From Micromonospora zamorensis (GTDB taxonomy: Bacteria; Actinomycetota; Actinomycetes; Mycobacteriales; Micromonosporaceae): a stretch of DNA of 64,000 bases. The stretch spans positions 3,658,001 to 3,722,000 of the forward strand of contig NZ_LT607755.1 of NCBI RefSeq assembly GCF_900090275.1, given 5' to 3'. Each line of letters opens with the position of its first letter. The stretch's first letter is position 1. The position numbers were made by a program, and so were the translations under genes. This document shows positions 35,598-45,088 of this stretch, in pieces. Below the pieces are notes generated by a model that worked only from the letters and a program-made list of their open reading frames with translations, was not told where the DNA came from and made no database searches.

Positions 35598-36731
35598 TCA
35601 GACCACCGTCTGCTTTGTGGTCGGCAAGGCGTCGACCATCGACTTCTGCACGTTGATCGTGTCCGCGATGATCTCGTGGGGCGTGTTGGCCATCCACTGC
35701 ATCACCGAGATGTCCTCGAAGCGCGGGTGCCGGAACATCTCCAGGAACACCAGCGGTTCGTCGCCGGTGTTCTCGATGTAGTGCCCGTACGCGAACGGCA
35801 CGTAGCCCACGTCGCCGGCCTGGAAGTCGAACGTCCGGGCGGCGGCCTGGGCCGCGAAGACGCCCATCCGACCGGTGCCGGAGATGTAGTACTGCCACTC
35901 GTCGGTGGTGGGATGCCAGTGCAGTTCGCGCATTCCCCCGGGCTCGACCTCGACGAGGGCGGCGGCGGTGGTCACGGACGCGGCGAAGTTGGTCGAGTCG
36001 GTGACCCGTACCGTCCCGCCGCGGAAGCGTTGCGGGGTCTGGGCGGTCATCCGGTGTTTGAAGCTGCGCGGGATGTCACCGGTGGGGCTGATCACCCGGT
36101 CCTGTTGCAGGGGCGGCGGCACGTCGCCCTGGAAGATGTACTTCTCCCGCTCGGGCAGGTTCTCCATCTGTTCCATCGTCCAGCCGAAGTTCTTGGCCAG
36201 GACGTGCCGGGGCGTGTGGGCGAAGAAGTCGCTGAGCAGGAAGGTGTTGTTCTCCGAGAACGCCCCGTCGTTGAAGACGAGCAGGAACTGCGCGCCCTCG
36301 TCCAGCGCCTGGATGTTGTGCGGCACACCCTGCGGAAAGAACCACAGGTCGCCCGCCTTCACGTCCTCGATGAAGTTGCGTCCCTCGTGGTCGACCGCGC
36401 TGATCCGGCAACTGCCGCTGAGCATGTACGCCCACTCCGACTGCTGGTGCCAGTGGATCTCGCGGTATCCGCCCGGCTCCAGACCGAATTGGACGCCGGC
36501 CATCTGGGTGGCGATCGGCAGATCCCGGGCGGTGACCTCGCGGGTCCAGCCACCCTTCTCCACCCGGGTGTGCGCCTGGGAGAACGAGAACTTCAGGTTG
36601 GGCACCAGTCGACTGTCGGTCGTCGGCGGCACCACCAGGTCGGGGTTCTGCCGCTCAAGTGCGATGTTGCGGCCGGGGATGGGCGGGCCGCCCTGGTCGC
36701 CGCGTCGCGGCTGGGGATCGCTGTTCGCCAT
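35598..36731 (-). CDS. Bicupin oxalate decarboxylase
   Basis: Manganese enzyme of 377 residues converting oxalate to formate and CO2. Each cupin has its metal motif: REIHWHQQSEWAYML (about residue 93) and RELHWHPTTDEWQYY (about residue 270), each with a distant second motif (VPHNIQ and YGHYIENTG). The lid glutamate segment between cupins was not identified with certainty. ATG 36731 has GAGGAGAC seven bases upstream. It is convergent with the copper operon and shares its strand with a small membrane protein gene just upstream. Confidence 0.9.
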   Translation of the reverse strand: MANSDPQPRRGDQGGPPIPGRNIALERQNPDLVVPPTTDSRLVPNLKFSFSQAHTRVEKGGWTREVTARDLPIATQMAGVQFGLEPGGYREIHWHQQSEWAYMLSGSCRISAVDHEGRNFIEDVKAGDLWFFPQGVPHNIQALDEGAQFLLVFNDGAFSENNTFLLSDFFAHTPRHVLAKNFGWTMEQMENLPEREKYIFQGDVPPPLQQDRVISPTGDIPRSFKHRMTAQTPQRFRGGTVRVTDSTNFAASVTTAAALVEVEPGGMRELHWHPTTDEWQYYISGTGRMGVFAAQAAARTFDFQAGDVGYVPFAYGHYIENTGDEPLVFLEMFRHPRFEDISVMQWMANTPHEIIADTINVQKSMVDALPTTKQTVV

Positions 36732-36744
36732 GATCGCTGTCTCC

Positions 36745-37098
36745 TCACTCCGGTTGGGCCGGGTTGGGCGCGGACACGGATCCGCCTCGCAGGCGTGGCC
36801 GGGACGGCAGCCCCAGCAGGGTGCGCACCGAGGACCACCCGTACTGGACCGTGATCGCGGCAGGAACCGCCACCGCGGTCGCCACCACCACCAGGCGGGT
36901 CCACGGCGGAGCGTGGCCACCCGCCCCGGTGCTGGCGAACACGACGAGAGCCAGCAGTACGACCCGGAGCCGGTGCACGCCCGGAAGCCCGGGCCGCCCC
37001 GGCTGCTCGCCCCGATCGTTGGCTGTCGAACAGCAGTCGGGCCGACCCGTTGCGCTGCTCGGCAGCCAACCATCGAGGGGCGACGTGGAGTGAGCCAT
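36745..37098 (-). CDS. Small membrane protein upstream of oxalate decarboxylase
   Basis: A 117-residue protein with two hydrophobic segments (VVLLALVVFASTGAG and LVVVATAVAVPAAITVQYGW) and polar ends. It starts at ATG 37098 and ends 13 bases before the decarboxylase, so it may be co-transcribed. No family is recognised. Other frames are also open here, so it is less certain than its neighbours. Confidence 0.5.
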   Translation of the reverse strand: MAHSTSPLDGWLPSSATGRPDCCSTANDRGEQPGRPGLPGVHRLRVVLLALVVFASTGAGGHAPPWTRLVVVATAVAVPAAITVQYGWSSVRTLLGLPSRPRLRGGSVSAPNPAQPE

Positions 37099-37297
37099 GC
37101 TTTCGATGATCGGGGCCGGTGCGGCGCCGTCGCATCACGTGATCGCGCCATTACGGCACGCCAAATCCGGGACGTCGTGGGCCATTCGGCGCAATCGCGC
37201 CGGTTCGTCGATCTGGTCGCCCGCCTCTGCCGCCATGGCTAGGCTCGGTCGCAGGACGGCATTTCGACGCGCCGGGTAACCACCGGGGAGAACGCCA

Positions 37298-38899
37298 TTG
37301 TCCGAATCATCCTTCAACGCCGGAGCGATCCCGGCTGACGACATCGCCGCCGACGCCGAGCAACGACAACGGTGGCTGTTCGCCGCGGCGGATCAGCTCC
37401 GGCTCGACGGGCGCGGCCAGGCTGCCCTGCGCGTCCTCGCGGTGGAGATCGCCGCGAATGGCCGCGGTGAGCGACACCGTGCCCTGCTGCTCGGTCGCCT
37501 GGCACAGATCGCGGCGCTGGAGCCTCCGTCGATCGCCCTCGCGGGCCTACGGGAGTCGCTGAACCAACGGCTGGACGGCCCCAGCCGAGCCACTCTGCTC
37601 GCCGTCGTCGCCACCATCGCTGCCCGCACCGGACATCCGGACGCCGACGCCCTGCTGCGCGAGGCGGGCACCGCGCACGCCACATCGGGCGACCGGTCTT
37701 CCGCCCGCCACCTCGCTCTCGGCCGGGCCGCCCGCGCGCTGTCGCACGGAGATCTGCCCGGCGCGCACGCCGTCCTGACGGCCATGGACCCGGACGCCAG
37801 GGCGGCCCGACGGGACGCCACCTCGGTCCGAGCCGAAGGAATCCTGGTGCAGCTCGGTCTCGGTCGGCACCAGGATGCCCGGACGGCGATCGGTCAGGCC
37901 TTCGACGACACCACCTCGACCGGTACGCCGCTGAGCGGCACCCTGACCGCCCTGGACTGCCTGCGCATGGTCGCGGTGGGCGAGTTGCCCGAGGCTGCCG
38001 CCCTCGCGGCCACCAGGCTCGGATCCGATTCGGTGGACATCAGCCAGGAGACACGTGCCCTGCTGGTCACGGTCATCGCGGAGGTGCACCACCGCCGGGG
38101 CGATCACCACGCGGCGCGCGCCGTCCTTCGTGCCTGCCTGACCCGGAGACGGTGGCCGGACAGTACGGTGTGGACTCCCGCCTTCTGCGTCGCCGTCCGC
38201 GATCCGGCCCTCAGCGAGCCGTCGAGCCTCCTCAACAGCATCGTCGCCGACCTGCACCGGTCGGTGCGGTCGCTCCTGCCGGTGCCGCAGTTCGGCCCCC
38301 GCCTGGTCCGCGTGGCAGTGGCCGCTGGCGACACGCAGGCCGCGCGCCGGGTCACCGAACTTGTCGCACTGGTGGCCACACGGACTCCGGTCCCGCTGTG
38401 GCAGGCACTGGCGGACCAGACCAGAGGGCTGCTCGATCGCGACCCCGACGCACTCCGCTCGGCGATCGCCGGGCTGCGCACCACCACCGCGTGGCCGGCC
38501 CTGGCCGACGCGTTGCTCGACCTCGCCAACAGCCCCCGGCTGCATCCGACCGAGGCGTGGGACGCCGCGCACGAGGCGGCTGCCCTCTACGCCCGCATCG
38601 GCGCGCCGGGCGACCAGGCGACCGCCGACCGGAGATGCGCCGAACTCGCGGCCACCCCACGCCGTCGGTCGTCGGTCGACGAGTCGCCCCGCACGGGCAT
38701 CGACGCGCTCACGCCCGCCGAGGAGCGGGTGGCCGAGATGCTCGCCGCCGGTGCCACCAAGAAGGAGGCGGCCGGGCACCTCTTCGTCTCGTTCCACACG
38801 GTGGACACCCAGCTCCGGTCCATCTACCACAAGCTGGGTATCAACAACCGGATGCAGCTGGTGCGAGCCTGGGACCGGTACAGGTCGACAATCGGCTGA
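37298..38899 (+). CDS. LuxR-type transcriptional regulator with helical-repeat N-terminus
   Basis: A 533-residue regulator. Residues 1 to about 460 are Ala/Leu-rich helical, TPR-like repeats without a P-loop, and residues about 470-530 form a LuxR/GerE helix-turn-helix (LTPAEERVAEMLAAGATKKE, LFVSFHTVDTQLRSIYHKLG). It resembles the C-terminal two thirds of LAL regulators lacking their ATPase. The start is TTG 37298, decided by GGGGAG seven bases upstream. Targets are unknown; the next gene is convergent. Confidence 0.8.
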   Translation: MSESSFNAGAIPADDIAADAEQRQRWLFAAADQLRLDGRGQAALRVLAVEIAANGRGERHRALLLGRLAQIAALEPPSIALAGLRESLNQRLDGPSRATLLAVVATIAARTGHPDADALLREAGTAHATSGDRSSARHLALGRAARALSHGDLPGAHAVLTAMDPDARAARRDATSVRAEGILVQLGLGRHQDARTAIGQAFDDTTSTGTPLSGTLTALDCLRMVAVGELPEAAALAATRLGSDSVDISQETRALLVTVIAEVHHRRGDHHAARAVLRACLTRRRWPDSTVWTPAFCVAVRDPALSEPSSLLNSIVADLHRSVRSLLPVPQFGPRLVRVAVAAGDTQAARRVTELVALVATRTPVPLWQALADQTRGLLDRDPDALRSAIAGLRTTTAWPALADALLDLANSPRLHPTEAWDAAHEAAALYARIGAPGDQATADRRCAELAATPRRRSSVDESPRTGIDALTPAEERVAEMLAAGATKKEAAGHLFVSFHTVDTQLRSIYHKLGINNRMQLVRAWDRYRSTIG

Positions 38900-38946
38900 T
38901 GACCGAGCCATCCGACGGTCTGGCGGTCAACTCCCTGACGTGGCCG

Positions 38947-39957
38947 TCACTTCTCGCTGTCGAGCAGGTCCATCATCGGCGCCGCGTACCGCTGGCCGGA
39001 GGCAGCACCGGCCGGCACGGCACGCTCGATCTCGTCCAACGTCTCCTGATCCAGCGTCAGGTCGGCTGCGGCCAACGACTCGGCCAGCCGATCCCGCCGC
39101 CGCGCGCCGACCAGTGGCACGATCTGCTCGCCCTGCGCGGCGACCCAGGCGATCGCCACCTGACTCGTGGTCGCCCCCAGCCGCTGGGCGACCCGGCCGA
39201 GCGCGTCCACGAGGCGCAGGTTCGCGGCCAGGTGCTCGCCCTGGAACCGTGGGCTGTTCGCCCGGAAGTCCGTGCCGGTCAGCTCACGGTCGGCCGACCA
39301 GTGCCCGCTGAGCAGACCTCGGGACAGCACACCGTAGGCGGTCAGGCCGATGCCCAGCTCGCGCAGCGCCGGCAGGATCGTGGCCTCCGGGCCACGCGAC
39401 AGCAGCGAGTACTCGATCTGGACGTCACTGATCGGTGCCACGGCGGCGGCCCGACGGATGCTGTCCGCGCTCACCTCGGAGAGCCCGATGTGCCGGATGT
39501 AGCCGGCCTGTTGCATGTCGAGCAGGGCGCCCACGGTCTCCTCGACCGGCACCTGCGGGTTCAGTCGCGACGGCCGGTAGATGTCGATGTAGTCGGTGCC
39601 CAACCGGCGCAGCGAGTACGCCAGCCGGTCCTTCACCGCCGCCGCCGACACGTCGTACGGTGCCGCCTGGAACCCGCCGTCCGGTGTCCGGCGCGCGCCG
39701 AACTTGACGCTGATCACCAGCTCCTCCCGGCGGCGCTCCCGCAGCACCCGGCCGATCAGCATCTCGTTGTGGCCCGACCCGTAGAAGTCGGCGGTGTCGA
39801 CCAGGTTCACACCGGCGTCGATCGCCGCGTGCAGGGTCGCGATGCTCTCCGCCTCGTCGGCCGGCCCGTACAGGTCCGACATGCCCATCGCGCCGAGGCC
39901 GATGATCGACACTTCCGGCCCGGAGGCACCCAACTGTCGCCGTCGTAGACCCGTCAT
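38947..39957 (-). CDS. Aldo/keto reductase
   Basis: NADP-dependent AKR of the YajO/Tas-like group, 336 residues. Catalytic Asp and Tyr lie in NLVDTADFYGSGHNE, Lys in VISVKFGARR; the usual active-site His position is filled in DIYRPSRLN without a His, so that tetrad member is replaced here. ATG 39957 has AGGAGACGAGG upstream. It diverges from a TetR gene over 116 bases that contain a repeated operator, so it is probably the regulated target. Confidence 0.85.
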   Translation of the reverse strand: MTGLRRRQLGASGPEVSIIGLGAMGMSDLYGPADEAESIATLHAAIDAGVNLVDTADFYGSGHNEMLIGRVLRERRREELVISVKFGARRTPDGGFQAAPYDVSAAAVKDRLAYSLRRLGTDYIDIYRPSRLNPQVPVEETVGALLDMQQAGYIRHIGLSEVSADSIRRAAAVAPISDVQIEYSLLSRGPEATILPALRELGIGLTAYGVLSRGLLSGHWSADRELTGTDFRANSPRFQGEHLAANLRLVDALGRVAQRLGATTSQVAIAWVAAQGEQIVPLVGARRRDRLAESLAAADLTLDQETLDEIERAVPAGAASGQRYAAPMMDLLDSEK

Positions 39958-40018
39958 GTTCCTCGTCTCCTTCGGTCGTCGTCGCGGTGCGTCCTGCTGT
40001 CGGGGCACCGTTGTGTAC

Positions 40019-40061
40019 GCTGTGTCCATATAAACAGCACGAAGACACTCTGTCCATATAA
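40019..40061. promoter_or_regulatory. Repeated operator between AKR and TetR genes
   Basis: TGTCCATATAA occurs at 40023-40033 and again at 40051-40061, 28 bases apart. The first copy lies in a GCTGT-N10-ACAGC inverted repeat (40019-40038). The second ends 12 bases before the tetR start. Two phased sites in a divergent gap suggest TetR autoregulation and control of the reductase. Confidence 0.6.
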
Positions 40062-40073
40062 CCGGAGGGACCA

Positions 40074-40682
40074 GTGGCCCAGCTCACCCCGGACGCGAAC
40101 ACGCCACCCCGGCGTGGCCGTGGCCGCCGACCCGCCGACCAGGTACGCGCGGAGATCCTCACGGCCGCCGGTGATCTGCTGCTGGCCGAGGGCATGGCCG
40201 GCTTCACCATCGAGAAGGTCGCCGCCCAGGCCGGGGCGAGCCGGATGACGATCTACAAGTGGTGGCCCTCCAAGGGGGCACTCGCCCTGGACGGCTACTT
40301 CACCGTCGTCGCGCCCACGCTGGCCTTCACCGACACCGCCGACATCGTCGCCGACCTGACCAACCAGCTTGTCGCCTTCGTCCACCTCGTGCGCGACACC
40401 CCCGCCGGGCGGGTCATCGCCCACCTCATCGCGCAGGCGCAGACCGACCCCGAGCTGGCCGACGCCTATCGGCAGCGCTACTCGGGCCCCCGCCGGGCCC
40501 TCGCCGTTGAAGCCCTCACCCGAGCCATGGCCCGGGGGCAGCTACGCGCCGACATCGACCCCGAGTCCGTGGTCGACCAACTCTGGGGCGCCTGCTACCA
40601 CCGGCTCCTCGTCCCCGACCTGCCGCTCACCGAGGACTTCGCCCGCACCCTGGTCGACAACCTCGTCCGTGGGCTGCGCTGA
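40074..40682 (+). CDS. TetR-family regulator
   Basis: A 202-residue repressor-type protein. The N-terminal helix-turn-helix is clear (ILTAAGDLLLAEGMAGFTIE, VAAQAGASRMTIYKWWPSKG), and the C-terminal domain is of the TetR_C_16-like type. GTG 40074 has GGAGGGA upstream. It is divergent from the aldo/keto reductase, with which it shares the TGTCCATATAA operator. Ligand is unknown. Confidence 0.88.
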   Translation: MAQLTPDANTPPRRGRGRRPADQVRAEILTAAGDLLLAEGMAGFTIEKVAAQAGASRMTIYKWWPSKGALALDGYFTVVAPTLAFTDTADIVADLTNQLVAFVHLVRDTPAGRVIAHLIAQAQTDPELADAYRQRYSGPRRALAVEALTRAMARGQLRADIDPESVVDQLWGACYHRLLVPDLPLTEDFARTLVDNLVRGLR

Positions 40683-40712
40683 CCGGCCGACCGCCGCCTC
40701 GCGTCGCGGGGC

Positions 40713-41342
40713 TCACTCGGGTGGCGTGGCCCCCGACTGCTCGCTGACCATGTACGCCGCGTACCAGTCTGGCCAGTTCTCGTCCCGCTGGCCGGTGCGC
40801 TCCTCGTGCTCGCCGTGGGCGGCAGCCGCGCGTCGCATCGCGCTCGCCAGGTCGGTCGCCGAGCCGTACGACGTCAGCCCACTCTCGATCCGACCCGGAA
40901 GCCTGTTCGTGATCTCCTGCATCAGCCAGGTGTTGCCGTCCGGGTCGCGGAACGTGGCGCGCGAGACGTAGCTGCGCCGCTCCGGGTCCAGCCCGTCGAC
41001 CGGGCCGGCCGGGCTGACGTGGAAGACCCCGCCGACCTCGACACCGGCGGAGACCAGGGCGTTGCGGGTCGCCTCGATGTCGGACACGACCAGGTAGGCC
41101 ATGGCCGAGCCGGGCGCCGCCGGCGTGAGCCCGGCGCCGAACTGCACGGAGCACCCGGAACCGTGCGGCGTCAGCTGGACGATGCCCGGCGGCGTCTGGT
41201 CGAGGCGCCACCCGAGGCGTAGGTAGAACGTCTTCGCGCGGTCGACGTCCGACACCGGGATGACGATCACCTCCAGCTTCATGTCGACGCCCTCGACGCC
41301 CGACATGCCGCTCGCGTCGCCCTGAGCACTCTTCGGGCTCAT
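40713..41342 (-). CDS. VOC-family (glyoxalase/bleomycin-resistance fold) protein
   Basis: A 209-residue protein with one vicinal-oxygen-chelate domain at about residues 20-150 (KLEVIVIPVSDVDRAKTFYL, FRDPDGNTWLMQEI) and a C-terminal helical tail containing WPDWYAAYMVSEQ, seen in several actinobacterial VOC proteins. The metal-site positions cannot all be assigned. ATG 41342 has GGAAGGGG upstream. A function in resistance or dioxygenation is unproven. Confidence 0.8.
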   Translation of the reverse strand: MSPKSAQGDASGMSGVEGVDMKLEVIVIPVSDVDRAKTFYLRLGWRLDQTPPGIVQLTPHGSGCSVQFGAGLTPAAPGSAMAYLVVSDIEATRNALVSAGVEVGGVFHVSPAGPVDGLDPERRSYVSRATFRDPDGNTWLMQEITNRLPGRIESGLTSYGSATDLASAMRRAAAAHGEHEERTGQRDENWPDWYAAYMVSEQSGATPPE

Positions 41343-41482
41343 CGCTGCCCCTTCCGATCACCACGGAACCGCCTGCGTCTCTGCGGGATGCCGCGTTCCC
41401 GACATCAGCCGGACGACACCTTCGCGGCCCTACGCACCCCCAACAGGGCGACCAGGGCGAGAAGGATGACGGCTCTCCGACG

Positions 41483-42514
41483 TCACGGTTCGACGAGGTC
41501 CTCGTCGTCCAGCACCGTCGCCGGGTCACGTGCCGTCGTGCGGAACCGTTGCTGGTAGGCCCGTGGCGACACTCCAACCCGGGCGAGGAACATCCGGCGC
41601 AATGTCTCCGGGCTGCCGATGCCGACCTGTTGGGCGCAGGCGGTGACCGACTGGCCCGCGTGCAGCAGGCGGATGGCCGCGTCGACCCGCACGCCCTCCA
41701 CGTACTTGCCGGGGCTGCTGCCCAACTCCTGCCGGAACAGCCGGGAGAGGTGACGCGGGCTGACATGAGCCCGACTGGCGAGGGCGGTCACCGAGTGGTC
41801 GCCGGCCGGGTCCGCTGCCACCGCGTCGGTCACCTGTCGCAGCACCGGGGTGCCCGGTCGGGGCAGGGCCAGCGAGGGAGAGAACTGCGACTGACCGCCG
41901 GGCCGTTGCAGGAACACGACCAGTGACTGCGCGACCGACCGGGCGATCTCCTCGCCATGGTCGCGCTCCACCAGGGCCAGCGCGAGGTCGATGCCCGCGG
42001 ACACACCGGCGGACGTGAAGATCGTCCCGTCCTGCACGAAGATGGCATCGGGCTCCACCCGCACCCTCGGGAACGCGGCAGCGAGCAGTCGGGCATGCTG
42101 CCAGTGCGTCGTCGCGCGCCGGCCGTCCAGCAGGCCGGCGCCGGCCAGCACGAAGGCGCCGGTGCAAACCGAGGCCGTACGAGCGGCCCGGCGGGACAGA
42201 GCCGTCGCGGCGGCGGTGAGTTCAGCACTGATCGGGCTCGTCGGGAGCGCATCGCCGCCAACCACGAGGGCGGTCCCGACGTCGGTCGCCGAGTCGACGT
42301 CGCCGTCCACGGGGACGCGCATACCCGTCGAGGCGCGCACCGCGGCGCCGTCGCTGGAGCGCACCTCCAGCTCGTACCGTGCGCCGAACCTGGCGGCCTC
42401 CGCGAATACCTCGAACGGCCCGGCCAGGTCGAGTAGCTTCATCCCGTCGAAGACCAGAGCCGTCACCCGGTGCGGCTCTGCCGCCGGACTGCCCACAGCG
42501 TTGGCCCCCTTCAC
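41483..42514 (-). CDS. GlxA-type AraC regulator with DJ-1/PfpI domain
   Basis: A 343-residue regulator. Residues 15-180 form a DJ-1/PfpI-like sensor (ALVFDGMKLLDLAGPFEVFA, with ASVCTGAFVLAGAGLLDG as the nucleophile-elbow region), and residues 225-330 form an AraC double helix-turn-helix (LASRAHVSPRHLSRLFRQEL, GIGSPETLRRMFLARVGVSP). GTG 42514 is the only in-frame start; its ribosome binding site is weak. It diverges from the HD-domain gene at 42629, a possible target. Confidence 0.88.
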   Translation of the reverse strand: MKGANAVGSPAAEPHRVTALVFDGMKLLDLAGPFEVFAEAARFGARYELEVRSSDGAAVRASTGMRVPVDGDVDSATDVGTALVVGGDALPTSPISAELTAAATALSRRAARTASVCTGAFVLAGAGLLDGRRATTHWQHARLLAAAFPRVRVEPDAIFVQDGTIFTSAGVSAGIDLALALVERDHGEEIARSVAQSLVVFLQRPGGQSQFSPSLALPRPGTPVLRQVTDAVAADPAGDHSVTALASRAHVSPRHLSRLFRQELGSSPGKYVEGVRVDAAIRLLHAGQSVTACAQQVGIGSPETLRRMFLARVGVSPRAYQQRFRTTARDPATVLDDEDLVEP

Positions 42515-42628
42515 CCATGTCCCGATCTGAGGGAAGCATGGCAGATGGGACGGGGCGCTGGTCGGTCCGCTCGGGTGACGCTTGACGCATCGGAGCCCGG
42601 CCGGGCCCCCGGACCGACAGGAACCTCC

Positions 42629-43267
42629 ATGAGCCAGACGATCGCCGGCATCGAGATCCCCGACTCACGGCTCGCCAACGACGCCACCGAGCTCGTCCGC
42701 CAGGCCACCGACGACCTGCTGTTCCATCACTCCCGGCGGGTCTTCGTCTTCGGCTCGCTCCAGGGTCGGCGGCTCGGCCTGAAGGCCGACCCCGAGCTGC
42801 TCTACGTGGGCGCGATGTTCCACGACCTGGGGCTGACCGAACGCTACCGTCGCGACGATCAGCGCTTCGAACTCGACGGCGCGGACGAGGCACGCCGCTT
42901 CCTCCGGTCGAACGGCATCGGCGAGCGCGAGGCGCGGCTCGTGTGGGAGGGCATCGCCCTGCACACCACACCGGAGGTCCCGTACCGCCTGGAGCCCGAG
43001 GTCGCCCTCGTCACCGCCGGGGTCGAGACGGACGTGCTCGGCATCGGCTACCACGAGTTGTCGCCCGCCGACATCGCGGCGGTCACCACGGCGCACCCGC
43101 GGCCGAACTTCAAGCGAGCCATCGTCGACGCGTTCGCCGACGGCTTCCGGCACCGGCCGGACACCACCTTCGGCACCGTCAACGGTGACGTGCTGGAGCA
43201 CCGGGTGCCCGGCTACCGCCACATCGACTTCGTCCGGGTCATCGAGGAGTCCGCCTGGCCCGAATGA
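42629..43267 (+). CDS. HD-domain protein, cyanamide hydratase-like
   Basis: A 212-residue metal-dependent HD-fold protein. HHSRRVFVFGSLQGRRLGLK contains the first His, and GAMFHDLGLTERYR the HD pair, as in cyanamide-hydratase-like proteins; EGIALHTTPEVPYR carries another conserved His. ATG 42629 with AGGAAC upstream is chosen. It is divergent from the AraC/DJ-1 regulator. The natural substrate of this bacterial group is mostly unknown. Confidence 0.8.
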   Translation: MSQTIAGIEIPDSRLANDATELVRQATDDLLFHHSRRVFVFGSLQGRRLGLKADPELLYVGAMFHDLGLTERYRRDDQRFELDGADEARRFLRSNGIGEREARLVWEGIALHTTPEVPYRLEPEVALVTAGVETDVLGIGYHELSPADIAAVTTAHPRPNFKRAIVDAFADGFRHRPDTTFGTVNGDVLEHRVPGYRHIDFVRVIEESAWPE

Positions 43268-43277
43268 GACCCGGGGC

Positions 43278-44162
43278 CTAGGCCTGCGGGTGGCCGAAGA
43301 GACCAGGAAGGCCGCCGGTGTGCAGAAAGATCACCCGGTCGCCGTGCGGGAAGCTGCCGGCCAGCAGCGCAGCCATCGCCCGACCGGTGTACGTCGGGTC
43401 CAGGAAGACCCCCTCTTCGCGCGCGGTTGTCTCCAACGCCGCCCGCGCCGCGTCGGTGAACGTGCGGTACCCGGCGCCCACCTGGGAGCCGTCGATCCGC
43501 AGTGCGCCCGGCTCGACCTCGCCGACGAGCAGCCCGGCGACAGTCGCGCGCGGGTCGGGCACGGCGCCGACACTCACGCCGACCACCCGCTCGGCGCCCA
43601 GTTCCCGTACGAGGCCGGCCATCGTCCCACCGGAGCCGAGCGCGACCACGACCTCGGCCGAGTCGATGTCCGGCACCTGGGCGCGCAGCTCCCGAGCGCA
43701 GTCCACGTAACCCTGGGTGGACGCGGGCGAGGTGCCGCCGAACGGGATGAGGTACGCCGATCGGCTCTCCGCCTCGTGCGCCACCACCTCGGCGAGCGGT
43801 CGGTGCCCGCCCCAGACGATCTCGGCGCCGGCGAGCCCGTCGAGCAGCAGGTTGCCGCGCTGGTCGTCCGAGGGCGGGCCGTCGAGCACCAGCACGCAGG
43901 CGAGGCCGAGCCGGGCGGCCGCGGCGGCGGTGAGGCGGGCGTGGTTGCTCTGCGGTGCGCCGGAGGTGATCACGGTGGTGGCGCCGACTGCGAGCGCCTC
44001 GGCGCAGGTGTACTGCAACTTGCGGATCTTGTTGCCGCCCCCACCGAGGCCGTTGAGGTCGTCACGCTTGAACCAGAGGTCGGCCAGGCCCAGCCGGGCG
44101 GCGAGCCGGGGCGCGGCCTCCAGCGGAGTCGGCCAGGTGCCGAGGGAAACGGGGGCGATCAT
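43278..44162 (-). CDS. PLP enzyme of the D-cysteine desulfhydrase/ACC deaminase family
   Basis: Fold-type II PLP enzyme of 294 residues. The PLP Lys lies in GGGGNKIRKL, GAPQSNHARLTAAAAARLGL is the substrate loop, VVALGSGGTMAGLV binds the cofactor phosphate and HTGGLPGLFG ends the protein. D-cysteine desulfhydrase-like activity or ACC deamination are the main options; the residues that separate them cannot be judged by eye. ATG 44162 is the start. It is convergent with the HD-domain gene, 10 bases apart. Confidence 0.85.
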   Translation of the reverse strand: MIAPVSLGTWPTPLEAAPRLAARLGLADLWFKRDDLNGLGGGGNKIRKLQYTCAEALAVGATTVITSGAPQSNHARLTAAAAARLGLACVLVLDGPPSDDQRGNLLLDGLAGAEIVWGGHRPLAEVVAHEAESRSAYLIPFGGTSPASTQGYVDCARELRAQVPDIDSAEVVVALGSGGTMAGLVRELGAERVVGVSVGAVPDPRATVAGLLVGEVEPGALRIDGSQVGAGYRTFTDAARAALETTAREEGVFLDPTYTGRAMAALLAGSFPHGDRVIFLHTGGLPGLFGHPQA

Positions 44163-44226
44163 CCGTGCAGCTAATCACTCCACTGCCCCGCCCGCAGCAC
44201 CTCGGCCGACAGTGGCAGATGACGCG

Positions 44227-44793
44227 TCAGCCCCGACGCACCGCGGCACGCGGCAGCGGGCCGACGTCCGAGTGGCGACCGGGTCGGAGTGCCGCGTGCC
44301 GCTGTCCAGGTCCGGCGCCGTCGCGGGCGGCGAGCACATCCGCCACCGCGCCGGTGGCGAACCCGTAGATGGACTTGTGCACCATGTCGATGGCGAGTTC
44401 CGCACGTGGCCAGGTCAGCGGGGGCGCCCCCACACCGGTGGCGTTCTCCAGGATCTGGTCGCTGGTCAGGCGCACCGCCGTGAACATCCCCGAGGCCCAG
44501 GTGCCGCGCAGGCCGGCCTGGGCCATGACACTTCGCAGCACGCCGACCAGCGCGCCCTGCCCGTAGTGCATCGCCAGGTTCTGCCACCGCGGCTGCTGCC
44601 CCGGACGTTCCGGCAGGCCAGTCAGCCGTGCCAACACTCGGGCCGGCACGTACGAGTCGGGTCGGCCTGTCACCCGTTGCTCGACCTTCTCGGCGGCCGT
44701 CATCACCGCCGCCCCCACCAGACCTGCCACCAGTCCCTGCCACACCGCTCTCTTCAGCATGGTGGACGCCCTACCCAGTGGACGGGTACTCAC
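44227..44793 (-). CDS. Hypothetical membrane-associated protein
   Basis: A 188-residue protein with a hydrophobic N-terminal segment (QGLVAGLVGAAVMTAAEKVE) and further hydrophobic stretches around HYGQGALVGVLRSVMA and GFATGAVADVL. The Gly-rich membrane pattern resembles uncharacterised actinobacterial proteins. GTG 44793 is favoured by GGAG six bases upstream; ATG 44760 is the alternative. The gene ends 64 bases before the PLP-enzyme gene on the same strand. Confidence 0.65.
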   Translation of the reverse strand: MSTRPLGRASTMLKRAVWQGLVAGLVGAAVMTAAEKVEQRVTGRPDSYVPARVLARLTGLPERPGQQPRWQNLAMHYGQGALVGVLRSVMAQAGLRGTWASGMFTAVRLTSDQILENATGVGAPPLTWPRAELAIDMVHKSIYGFATGAVADVLAARDGAGPGQRHAALRPGRHSDVGPLPRAAVRRG

Positions 44794-45088
44794 ACCCGTC
44801 TCCAGCCTCGCGTGGCCGCCGGATCCAGGTCCCGGAGGACGGTTTGGTTTGTGCCCGCTTGCCGTGGGTAGCGTGATTTTCGGGTCAAGACACGCGCCCT
44901 TCGATGGTCATCCCTGCCTCGCGCCCACACGCGGCGGGTGGGCACCCTCGTCGATGGCGGAGGCAACGTGTGACGGACCGGATTCCTCTTCCGCAGCCAC
45001 CACTCCACGGCCGTGTCCTCAGCGCGGCCCGGGTGGCGCCGCACCCTGCCCTCCGCGTATGTCCCACCTCCCCCGACAAAGGAGAGAG

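Noticed and set aside
35598..44793. Secondary-metabolite cluster around the LuxR-type regulator and oxidoreductases
   Set aside because: No PKS, NRPS, terpene, RiPP or other core biosynthetic gene is present; the genes are in mixed orientations with separate local regulators.
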